Source: Syntrophobacterales bacterium (GTDB lineage Bacteria > Desulfobacterota > Syntrophobacteria > BM002). From it: 6,631 nucleotides of DNA. Each line of letters starts with the position of its first letter. Position 1 is the first letter of the stretch. The stretch is taken from positions 1 through 6,631 of the forward strand of contig JAUVTM010000124.1 in the NCBI GenBank assembly GCA_030601545.1, given 5' to 3'. The notes under the pieces were generated by a model. That model searched no databases. It had not been told where the DNA came from and saw nothing but the letters and a program-made list of their open reading frames with translations. Positions 1-5,964 of the stretch are shown one piece after another. The position numbers and the translations under genes were made by a program.

Positions 1-1643
1 TTGGGTGGGCGCAGGTGACGGCGCAATAGTTTGCCTGTGGGGGTGCGTGGCAGTGATTCCATAAACTCAATGGCCCTGGGCAGCTTGTAGATGGCAATGT
101 GCTCCTTCAAGAACTCTTTCAGTTCTTCAAAGAACTCTTCACTGCCCTCTTGGCCCTCTTTCATCACCACAAAGGCCTTGGTGATCGCGCCTTTGTCTGG
201 ATCGGGAATACCGACCACACCCGCCTCCGCCACCGCCGGGTGCTTCTCGATGGCCTCTTCCACCTCGGCAGGACCGATGCGGTAGCCGGAACTCTTGATC
301 ATGTCGTCTTCGCGGGATACGAAGCAGATGTTGCCATCTTCCTTCATAAAAACGGCGTCTCCCATCTGATTCCAGCCGTTGACCACGCCCTTCTTTTGCG
401 AGTTGAGCAGACGTTCGTTGTCTATATACGGCTTCCAGTAGAGGGTTCCTGAGGCGCCCTTGAGAATCATGCTGCCGACCTCGTTGGGCTTGCAATCGTT
501 ACCCGACTCATCAATGACCCTCACCTCGACGCCGGGCAGAGGTTTGCCGATGGAATCGGGGACGGGCTCCGGATTCATGGTGTTGGAAGTGACCAGGTGG
601 AGCATTTCAGTACCGCCCAGGCCCTCCCAGATGGGTTTGCCGGTAAGTTCCTGCCACCCCTTTAGGGTTTCAGCACCCAGGGCATCACCGCCCGAGGTGA
701 AGAGACGCACCGAGCTGGTGTCGTATTTTTTGAAAGCGGGGAACTTCATCAGAGCTCGGTAGCCCGTGGGGAGGCCGGTGAGGATGGTGATCTTGTGTTT
801 CTGAATAAGATCCAACATGTCAGGCGGAGTGAACTTGGGAATGAGGGAGATGGCGGCTCCTCCTGCAAAAGGAATCAGGGTGAAGGTGCCGAATCCGGCG
901 GCAAAGGACACCGGGGCGGCCCCACCCAGGACGTCACCGGGTTGCATCTTGTAAACGTATTCATTCACAATCCTGGATTCTATGACAGCCGGGCGGACAA
1001 AGTGGATGCAGCCCTTGGGCATGCCGGTGGTGCCGGAAGTGTAGAGCATGAGCGCGATGTCATCAGCCTTGAGCATGGTGGCCTCTAGCTCCGGAGAACC
1101 TGCCTCGATCATCTCCTCAAAGACCATGTTTCCTGCAGCCTTGACTTCGGCAGGGTCGCCGCCGATTACAATCACCTTGGTGCCATGCTCGAAGTTGGGC
1201 TTGGCCGTCTCAACCGGGGGCATAATCGGGGCGTTTACTATAAAGAGCGTCATCTCGGCATCGTTGGCCACGAAGGCAACCTCTTCTCCGGACCACAGGG
1301 GTGAGGTGGGCACGGGGATGGCGCCGATTTTTTCAATGGCAAAAATGGCGACAATCGCCTGGGGGGAGTTGACTAAACGGATGCCAACGCGGTCTTGAGG
1401 CTCCACGCCGATTTCTTTCAAAGCATTACCGAACTTGTTCACCTGTTGCTGGAGTTGCGCATAGGTGACGGTTTTGTCCATGAACTTGATGGCAGGATTA
1501 TCACCTCTGCCTTCTCGAACATGACGGTCCAGGAAGTAGTCAGCAAGATTCAGCTCGGTGGGAGTATCGGCAAACTCTTCCGGAACGAGATACTCAGGCC
1601 ACATGTCTTTTGGTGGTATGTAATTTTCAGGTATTTTCCCCAT
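1..1643 (-). CDS. AMP-forming acyl/aryl-CoA ligase (benzoate- or 2-aminobenzoate-CoA ligase-like), C-terminal end cut by window edge
   Basis: This ANL-superfamily adenylating enzyme activates a carboxylic acid with ATP to an acyl-AMP and transfers it to CoA, probably in the cytoplasm. Reading the reverse strand from ATG at 1643-1641 gives 547 uninterrupted codons to the left edge, with no stop reached. Visible core motifs are the phosphate-binding loop YTSGTTGMPKG (residues 201-211), the A5 motif WEGLGGTEML (339-348), the conserved Asp of the A7 region in NQMGDAVF (Asp429), the hinge motif SREDDMIKSSGYRIG (443-457) and the C-terminal PRTPTGKLLRR with the adenylation lysine at 538. Only a few residues should be missing, as the family usually ends shortly after this motif. 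The start is supported by GGAGG at 1652-1656, 8 nt upstream. The GGTEMLHLVTSN stretch resembles the aryl-CoA (benzoate/aminobenzoate) ligase branch, but the substrate cannot be fixed from sequence; a medium-chain acyl-CoA ligase is an alternative. Confidence 0.93.
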   Translation of the reverse strand, partial: MGKIPENYIPPKDMWPEYLVPEEFADTPTELNLADYFLDRHVREGRGDNPAIKFMDKTVTYAQLQQQVNKFGNALKEIGVEPQDRVGIRLVNSPQAIVAIFAIEKIGAIPVPTSPLWSGEEVAFVANDAEMTLFIVNAPIMPPVETAKPNFEHGTKVIVIGGDPAEVKAAGNMVFEEMIEAGSPELEATMLKADDIALMLYTSGTTGMPKGCIHFVRPAVIESRIVNEYVYKMQPGDVLGGAAPVSFAAGFGTFTLIPFAGGAAISLIPKFTPPDMLDLIQKHKITILTGLPTGYRALMKFPAFKKYDTSSVRLFTSGGDALGAETLKGWQELTGKPIWEGLGGTEMLHLVTSNTMNPEPVPDSIGKPLPGVEVRVIDESGNDCKPNEVGSMILKGASGTLYWKPYIDNERLLNSQKKGVVNGWNQMGDAVFMKEDGNICFVSREDDMIKSSGYRIGPAEVEEAIEKHPAVAEAGVVGIPDPDKGAITKAFVVMKEGQEGSEEFFEELKEFLKEHIAIYKLPRAIEFMESLPRTPTGKLLRRHLRPP

Positions 1644-1986
1644 AGTATAAACCTCCGTTAACGAGTAGTTCTCATTTCAACAATCAGGCTCATGCCCCTG
1701 CAAAAAAACCAGAGGCTATCACCATTGACGTTGCGTTACTGTCCAATTTTGCCCTTATGCCACCAATGCGAGCGCTCCAGCAGATCCCTCGGGCGGCACA
1801 GTGAAGCCTCACCTCCTTTCCAATTGAATTGCTGGGCCAATTTCGCCTGTGCAGCCGTCTACCCTCGGAGGGCAGTTACCTGTGGGCAATCACCCAGTGG
1901 CAGAGAGAGCGATATAGTAGCCAATATCCAAAGCAACAGGCAGGCAGGAAATCCATAGAACTCAAGGTGTCGCCAAGCCATCTGTC
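1644..1986. other. 343-bp intergenic gap, no convincing gene
   Basis: This gap lies between the CBS-ACT gene and the CoA-ligase gene, both on the minus strand. It should hold the ligase promoter and leader, but I see no clear -35/-10 pair and no strong terminator with a T-tract after the CBS-ACT stop. Visible items are a perfect Shine-Dalgarno-like AAAGGAGGTGA on the minus strand (1809-1819), followed after 12 nt by a 14-codon GTG ORF (1755-1799). There is also a 7-bp hairpin with a T-rich loop just upstream of the ligase, and two copies of a GGC(A/G)AAATTGG motif on the minus strand (1743-1753 and 1837-1847). An open frame on the plus strand here has low-complexity composition and no recognisable domain. 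Confidence 0.6.
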
Positions 1987-2592
1987 CTAAGGACTGAAGG
2001 AAACGACCTTATATCCCTGCTCTTCCAGAGCCTGACGCAGCGGTTCAGTGTCACATTTTTCGATACGAAAAGAGTAAATTCTTTCAGGGGACTCTTGACT
2101 CAAGATGCCAACACTAATGATCTCGCCATCGTGCTCCCGAATGATTCGAGAGACCTGTTGGAAGGCATCTCGAGAGTCGCCGAGCTGAACATCAAGGCGC
2201 GAACTAGATCCCAGGACGCCCATTATGTCTATAAAAGCTTCCAGAATGTCCACGACTGTGATGATGCCCACCAGTTTGCCATCCTCGAGGACCGGCATAC
2301 CGCCAATTTTGTGTTTGGTAATGAGAAGCGCTGCCTGTTCAAGAGCATCAGTGGACGAGACGGTAATAGGGTCAGAGATCATGACATCGCCCACCGTTAA
2401 CTCTTCGATCATCGAGGCTATGAATACTCCACGGAGCTCAGGGTCGCTCACCCAACCCACCAAGCGTTCCTGTCCGTCAACCACCGGCAGGTGGCGGATG
2501 GAATGCTCTTTCATCAGTTCAATGGCCTCTTGAATTGAGGCCTCAGGTGAAATAGCGATAGGATTTCTGGACATCCGTCGGGCTACGAGCAT
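1987..2592 (-). CDS. CBS-CBS-ACT domain protein (AcuB-like regulator)
   Basis: This 201-residue soluble protein carries two tandem CBS domains (about 1-57 and 65-125), forming a Bateman module, followed by a C-terminal ACT-like domain (about 132-199). This architecture matches the AcuB/acetoin-utilisation-type family. CBS pairs usually bind adenosine nucleotides and ACT domains small ligands such as amino acids, so a nucleotide- or metabolite-sensing role is likely, with no catalytic activity expected. The second CBS domain has the ribose-contacting pattern GIITVVD (109-115, Thr112 and Asp115). The first has GWVSDPE, with Glu in place of the usual Asp, so the two sites may differ in affinity. 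Start ATG has a modest GGTGAGG upstream. It lies upstream of the CoA ligase on the same strand, so regulation of acyl-CoA metabolism is a plausible but unproven role. The symbol acuB is withheld because no acetoin genes are present. Confidence 0.9.
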   Translation of the reverse strand: MLVARRMSRNPIAISPEASIQEAIELMKEHSIRHLPVVDGQERLVGWVSDPELRGVFIASMIEELTVGDVMISDPITVSSTDALEQAALLITKHKIGGMPVLEDGKLVGIITVVDILEAFIDIMGVLGSSSRLDVQLGDSRDAFQQVSRIIREHDGEIISVGILSQESPERIYSFRIEKCDTEPLRQALEEQGYKVVSFSP

Positions 2593-2816
2593 GAAAAATC
2601 AACCTCACCGTTCGGGGTCCTTATCATCAAGGAAGGATGCCAAACCGTTCGTTCCAATGCCCAACTCTACGGCCTCGATACCCGGAGACCGGGGCCTAGT
2701 GAAATGAAGATATGAACTTGGGAATTCGGCAGGAAAGACCAGGGTCGCAACCAGTATTTCATTGCGTCTCGACCCCATTTGTGATTCCTTTAGATTTCCT
2801 GTACTAGTTTGAAATT
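2593..2816 (-). other. Long 5' leader of the CBS-ACT gene
   Basis: If the promoter at 2817-2845 is used, the CBS-ACT transcript has a leader of about 218 nt. It contains two mutually exclusive pairings: GGGTCG/CGACCC (2742-2747 with 2770-2775) and CGCAA/TTGCG (2746-2750 with 2762-2766), which share bases. A small CCCGG-aga-CCGGG hairpin lies at 2681-2693. The octamer ACCGTTCG occurs twice on the plus strand (2607-2614 and 2644-2651). I do not recognise a known riboswitch. No gene is supported here. Confidence 0.4.
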
Positions 2817-2845
2817 ACTATAGGAGGACTCAAAGTAAATTGCAA
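2817..2845 (-). promoter_or_regulatory. Candidate sigma-70-type promoter for the CBS-ACT gene
   Basis: On the minus strand, TTGCAA (2845-2840) and TATAGT (2822-2817) are separated by exactly 17 nt. Transcription would begin near 2810 and run toward the CBS-ACT gene. The spacing is ideal and both hexamers are close to consensus, but the implied leader is long, so a nearer promoter cannot be excluded. Confidence 0.5.
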
Positions 2846-2942
2846 GAGAAAAAAGGTGCATGCTCGCTCTCGACAGCCACCTCTCACTTTCCTTGACAGG
2901 TTGTTGCTCAGGCAGGACTTATTTGTAAACGGCTGGTCCTTC

Positions 2943-3021
2943 ACCACAAAGTGCGCAAAGATCACAAAGATAATTTCCACAACAATATTAAACTCTTTGC
3001 GTTCTTTGTGCTCTCTGTGGT
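2943..3021. repeat. Imperfect inverted repeat built of 9-nt tandem units
   Basis: Two 28-nt arms (2943-2970 and 2994-3021) match as inverted repeats at 23 of 28 positions around a 23-nt AT-rich loop. Each arm is three 9-nt units of the form nnC(A/G)CA(A/G)AG, for example ACCACAAAG, TGCGCAAAG, ATCACAAAG on the left. The structure could extrude as a cruciform or, if transcribed, fold into a long hairpin. It lies upstream of both divergent promoters identified here, so neither would transcribe it. Similar CACAAAG/CTTTGTG palindromes are, from memory, scattered in intergenic regions of several environmental bacterial lineages, which suggests a dispersed element rather than a gene-specific operator. 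Confidence 0.85.
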
Positions 3022-3072
3022 CTGCTCACATTATGGCGATACTAATCAGGCTCGGTTTTGCGCAACAGCCCG

Positions 3073-3100
3073 TTGACATTTGACCTTCGCTTGCTATACT
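3073..3100 (+). promoter_or_regulatory. Strong sigma-70-type promoter of pyrG
   Basis: A perfect TTGACA (3073-3078) is followed by 16 nt and TATACT (3095-3100), preceded by TGC as an extended -10. Transcription should start around 3107, giving a leader of about 45 nt before pyrG. This is the best promoter in the window and would also drive kdsA if transcription reads through the intervening repeat element. Confidence 0.85.
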
Positions 3101-3135
3101 GAGCCCGGCTTTTCAGGGTATTTGTAAATTTAGAA

Positions 3136-3144
3136 AGGTAGGAG
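3136..3144 (+). promoter_or_regulatory. Ribosome binding site selecting the TTG start of pyrG
   Basis: AGGTAGGAG ends 8 nt before TTG at 3153 and selects it as start. The nearby ATG at 3145 is out of frame and hits TGA after three codons. That TGA (3154-3156) overlaps the TTG start. Confidence 0.75.
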
Positions 3145-3152
3145 ATGACAGA

Positions 3153-4802
3153 TTGAGTAAATGCAAGTTCATCTTTGTCACTGGCGGGGTGCTCTCTTCT
3201 TTGGGTAAGGGGTTAGCATCTGCCGCAATTGGTGCCCTTCTGGAAAGCCGGGGTTTGAGGGTTACCCTGCAGAAATTGGATCCATACATAAATGTGGATC
3301 CGGGCACAATGAACCCCTTCCAACATGGCGAAGTGTATGTGACCGACGATGGGGCTGAGACTGATTTGGATCTTGGGCACTATGAGCGCTACACTTCTGC
3401 CAGGATGGGCAGGCAGAACAACTTCACCTCCGGCAGTATTTACTATTCCGTTATTACAAAGGAGCGGAGGGGTGAGTACTTGGGTGGAACTGTTCAGGTG
3501 GTACCCCACATTACTGATGAGATTAAGCGGTGTATTCTCGAGGTCACCGATGGCGTGGATGTGGCAATTATAGAGATAGGCGGCACAGTGGGTGACATTG
3601 AGGGACAGCCCTTCCTCGAGGCGATCCGGCAGCTTAGGTCAGACGTGGGCAAGGAAAATGTCGTTTACATACACCTGACTTTGGTCCCTTACATCCGAGC
3701 GGCCGGAGAGGTGAAAACCAAACCAACCCAGCATAGCGTAAAAGAGCTGAGCAGCATCGGCATTCAGCCGGATATTTTGCTGTGTCGCACGGAGATGCCT
3801 CTCAGCAAGGAGATTAAGGCCAAAATCGCCCACTTCTGCAATGTGGAGCCTGAGGCGGTAATCACAGCCCAGGATGTGGAGAGTATCTACGAAGTGCCCC
3901 TGAGATTTCATCAGGAAGGGTTAGACGACAAGATTGTACAGTTCCTCAATATTTGGACCCGGGCACCACGGTTGGAACATTGGGAAAAACTGGTTGAGCG
4001 ACTGCAAAATCCAAAGTGCGAAGTTACCATTGGCATTGTTGGCAAATACATTGATTTGCGAGAGTCCTACAAGAGTCTGAACGAGGCCTTGGTCCATGGA
4101 GGTGTTGCCAATGATTGTCGGGTGAATCTTTCCTTTGTGGATTCTGAGGAGGTCGAGAAAGAAGGGGGCGAGGCCCTGCTAGAGGGTGCAGACGGCATTT
4201 TGGTGCCGGGTGGCTTCGGCGCTCGTGGGTTTACAGGCAAAATCAAGTCAATCAAATACGCCAGGGAAAACCGGGTGCCCTTCTTCGGCATTTGCCTTGG
4301 CATGCAGATGGCCGTGGTGGAATTTGCCCGGAACGTAGCCGGAATCGAAGAGGCCCACAGCATGGAATATGACCCGAACACCCAGAGTCCGGTTATTTAC
4401 CTCATGCGTGAGTGGTACGATTATCAGACAAAGACCGTGCAGCGACGTGACGAAGATACCGATCTGGGTGGCACCATGCGGTTGGGAGAATATCCCTGCA
4501 TCTTGCAGGAGAACTCAAATGCCTATGCTGCCTATGGCCAAGGTGAAATTTACGAACGCCACCGGCACCGCTACGAGCTCAACAACGAATACCGCGAGAT
4601 ACTCGGTAGCAAAGGGCTATTGTTCACCGGGCAGTCTCCTGATAAACAACTGGTGGAAATCATCGAAATAGAGGACCATCCCTGGTTTCTCGGCTGTCAG
4701 TTTCACCCCGAATTCAAATCCCGACCAATGAATCCCCACCCCCTCTTTCGAGATTTCATCAAAAGCTCACTGGAAAACGCTATCCAGAGAAGCAAATCCT
4801 AA
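3153..4802 (+). CDS. pyrG: CTP synthase (glutamine-hydrolysing)
   Basis: This enzyme makes CTP from UTP, ATP and glutamine, the last step of de novo pyrimidine nucleotide synthesis, in the cytoplasm. The protein is 549 residues, the normal family size, and complete. The N-terminal synthetase domain (about 1-270) shows the phosphate-binding VTGGVLSSLGKG (9-20), the DDGAETDLDLGHYER stretch (65-79) with probable Mg ligand Asp73, and IEIGGTVGDIEG with Glu141. The C-terminal class I glutamine amidotransferase domain (about 290-540) has the nucleophile Cys381 in FFGICLGMQM, the oxyanion-region GGFGARG, and His518 and Glu520 in QFHPEF, completing the Cys-His-Glu triad. The start is TTG, chosen because of the spaced AGGTAGGAG and because SKCKFIFVTGG matches the usual N-terminus. 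No in-frame ATG fits. It is the first gene of a probable pyrG-kdsA operon; KdsB, which activates KDO, consumes CTP, which explains the pairing. Confidence 0.98.
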   Translation: MSKCKFIFVTGGVLSSLGKGLASAAIGALLESRGLRVTLQKLDPYINVDPGTMNPFQHGEVYVTDDGAETDLDLGHYERYTSARMGRQNNFTSGSIYYSVITKERRGEYLGGTVQVVPHITDEIKRCILEVTDGVDVAIIEIGGTVGDIEGQPFLEAIRQLRSDVGKENVVYIHLTLVPYIRAAGEVKTKPTQHSVKELSSIGIQPDILLCRTEMPLSKEIKAKIAHFCNVEPEAVITAQDVESIYEVPLRFHQEGLDDKIVQFLNIWTRAPRLEHWEKLVERLQNPKCEVTIGIVGKYIDLRESYKSLNEALVHGGVANDCRVNLSFVDSEEVEKEGGEALLEGADGILVPGGFGARGFTGKIKSIKYARENRVPFFGICLGMQMAVVEFARNVAGIEEAHSMEYDPNTQSPVIYLMREWYDYQTKTVQRRDEDTDLGGTMRLGEYPCILQENSNAYAAYGQGEIYERHRHRYELNNEYREILGSKGLLFTGQSPDKQLVEIIEIEDHPWFLGCQFHPEFKSRPMNPHPLFRDFIKSSLENAIQRSKS

Positions 4803-4882
4803 CCCGGATATTTCATGAATTACTTGCTGCGACCACGGATATGGCCATCCTTCCTGGCGTCCTCGGGTGTCGACCCCTGCGA

Positions 4883-4899
4883 CGTACCGCTCAGGTACG
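4883..4899. repeat. Internal hairpin of the palindromic element
   Basis: CGTACC (4883-4888) and GGTACG (4894-4899) form a 6-bp stem with a 5-nt loop in the middle of the 190-bp element. There is no T-tract, so it is not a typical intrinsic terminator. Confidence 0.7.
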
Positions 4900-4911
4900 C
4901 CTCGGAACCAA

Positions 4912-4929
4912 TCCCGCGGTACCGCGGGA
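4912..4929. repeat. 18-bp perfect palindrome inside the element
   Basis: TCCCGCGGTACCGCGGGA reads identically on both strands. As RNA it would be a very stable GC stem between pyrG and kdsA. No T-run follows, so it is more likely to slow polymerase or block exonucleases than to terminate. A protein-binding role within the mobile element is also possible. Confidence 0.8.
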
Positions 4930-5034
4930 CGGTTAGCCAGGTGGCACACCCATCTTCGTGGTCTCGCGACAGCAATTCATGAAATATCCGGGCTAAACTC
5001 TCAAGCCGTCGGCGGCGGGCCAGAAAGGCTACTG

Positions 5035-5964
5035 ATGCGAACCATTGCTCTGGACCAATTTAGCATTGGCGATGGTCGGCTGTTCTTCATAGCTGGACCG
5101 TGTGTGATCGAAAGTCCTGAAGCCACCATGGCCGTGGCTGCAGATCTTAGAAAGCTGGCTGACAAATGGGATCTGCCCCTGATATTCAAGAGTTCCTATG
5201 ATAAGGCAAACCGTACCTCGCACTCTTCTTTCCGGGGGCCCGGGCTGGAAGAGGGGTTGGAAATTCTTGCCACAGTTCGGCGTCAATTCAATCTACCCGT
5301 GCTCTCTGACGTTCACTCAGTTACAGAAGTGGAAAGAGCGGCTGAAGTGCTTGATGTTATTCAAATCCCAGCGTTTCTCTGTCGTCAGACCGATCTGGTG
5401 ATGGGTGCGGCAAAAACGGGCAAGCCCATCAATTTGAAAAAAGGCCAGTTTCTGGCTCCCTGGGACATGGCTAACGTCGTGGCTAAGGTTCACGCCACAG
5501 GCAACCAAAAGATTTTGCTCACTGAGAGGGGTACTACCTTTGGCTACAATAACGTGGTAGTGGACATGCGCTCTCTCCACCTCATGAGGCAGCATGGACT
5601 GGTTGTTTTTGATGCCACCCACAGCGTTCAGCTTCCTGGAGGGGCCGGCGACCGTTCTGGAGGCGATCGCCGCTTGGTGGGAACACTGGCCCGGGCAGCC
5701 GTAGCCGCCGGGGTGGACGGGGTATTTTTGGAGGTACATCACAATCCGGAGCAGGCACGCTGTGACGGTCCCAACTCTATGCCCATTGCTGAAATGGACG
5801 CTCTCATTGACGTGTTGCTTAAAATTCATCTTGCTGTGAGAAATCTAACTAGTGTCCATCCGGAAATACCCTTCCCCTCCCCTAGCGGGAGGGTGTATGG
5901 ACCGGGGTCAAGGGTTACAAACGTACCGGAGACATGGGTAACAGGTTTTAGGTATCTGTGGTGA
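5035..5964 (+). CDS. kdsA: 3-deoxy-D-manno-octulosonate-8-phosphate synthase, C-terminal tail replaced by IS sequence
   Basis: KdsA condenses phosphoenolpyruvate with arabinose-5-phosphate to KDO-8-phosphate, the first committed step to the KDO of LPS. From ATG 5035 the protein is 309 residues, longer than the usual ~265-285. Family motifs are present: FFIAGPCVIES (17-27), FKSSYDKANRTS, LSDVHS, NLKKGQFLAPWDM, ERGTTFGYNN, FDATHSVQLPGG, FLEVHH and CDGPNSMP. Cys23, His196, Glu233 and Asp244 match the four ligands of the metal-dependent class (Cys11/His185/Glu222/Asp233 in Aquifex aeolicus), with constant offset. The open frame continues upstream to 4867, but those 56 codons lie mostly in the palindromic element, so I chose the ATG after AGAAAGG (5022-5028), where homology begins. 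Homology ends near residue 272; the last ~36 residues are translated from the IS481-type end. The barrel and C-terminal helix appear intact, so activity is plausible but unproven. Confidence 0.93.
   Translation: MRTIALDQFSIGDGRLFFIAGPCVIESPEATMAVAADLRKLADKWDLPLIFKSSYDKANRTSHSSFRGPGLEEGLEILATVRRQFNLPVLSDVHSVTEVERAAEVLDVIQIPAFLCRQTDLVMGAAKTGKPINLKKGQFLAPWDMANVVAKVHATGNQKILLTERGTTFGYNNVVVDMRSLHLMRQHGLVVFDATHSVQLPGGAGDRSGGDRRLVGTLARAAVAAGVDGVFLEVHHNPEQARCDGPNSMPIAEMDALIDVLLKIHLAVRNLTSVHPEIPFPSPSGRVYGPGSRVTNVPETWVTGFRYLW
5875..5893. repeat. GC-rich hairpin near the IS end
   Basis: CCCTCCC (5875-5881) and GGGAGGG (5887-5893) form a 7-bp perfect stem with a 5-nt loop, just inside the inferred IS end and downstream of the transposase stop. 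It could limit transcription across the IS boundary, but there is no T-tract in either direction. Confidence 0.6.

Larger units (their letters stand above)
4803..4992. mobile_element. MITE-like palindromic element with 19-bp perfect terminal inverted repeats and CTAA duplication
   Basis: The left end CCCGGATATTTCATGAATT (4803-4821) is repeated exactly in inverse orientation at 4974-4992. Sub-terminal segments also pair: GACCACG (4831-4837) with CGTGGTC (4957-4963), ATGG (4841-4844) with CCAT (4950-4953), and CCTGGC (4853-4858) with GCCAGG (4936-4941), so the arms are inverted over about 60 bp. The flanks are identical 4-bp copies, CTAA at 4799-4802 and 4993-4996, consistent with a target-site duplication. 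Removing the element and one CTAA leaves the pyrG stop TAA intact and places kdsA 38 nt downstream, typical operon spacing. It encodes no plausible protein and must have been moved in trans if it was mobile. The parent transposase family is unknown; the ends do not obviously match the IS481 end nearby. Confidence 0.8.

Noticed and set aside
139..495. 118-codon minus-strand open frame within the CoA ligase gene
   Set aside because: Arg/Gly-rich shadow frame; the ligase frame has all family motifs through this region.
1692..1958. 88-codon plus-strand open frame in the ligase/CBS-ACT gap
   Set aside because: No Shine-Dalgarno, no domain, Cys/Arg/Ser-rich composition typical of non-coding translation.
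2893..2921. TTGACA at 2893 as a second plus-strand promoter
   Set aside because: The hexamer 17 nt downstream (GACTTA) is a poor -10, and a near-perfect promoter lies closer to pyrG at 3073.
2856..3083. 75-codon plus-strand open frame across the 9-nt-unit hairpin
   Set aside because: It is built from the repeat arms, has no ribosome binding site, and ends inside the pyrG -35 region; no domain is recognisable.
3107..3152. Reiterative-transcription attenuator of pyrG as in Bacillus
   Set aside because: The inferred start region lacks the initial GGGC and the downstream terminator needed for that mechanism.
4803..4992. Intrinsic terminator of pyrG
   Set aside because: The stems are strong but no T-tract follows any of them, and the terminal repeats with CTAA flanks fit a mobile element better.
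4803..5870. The palindromic element as a non-autonomous derivative of the neighbouring IS481-type element
   Set aside because: Both ends contain CCGGA and AT-rich stretches, but the visible IS end (TGTCCATCCGG) does not align with the CCCGGATATTTC terminus beyond a few bases.
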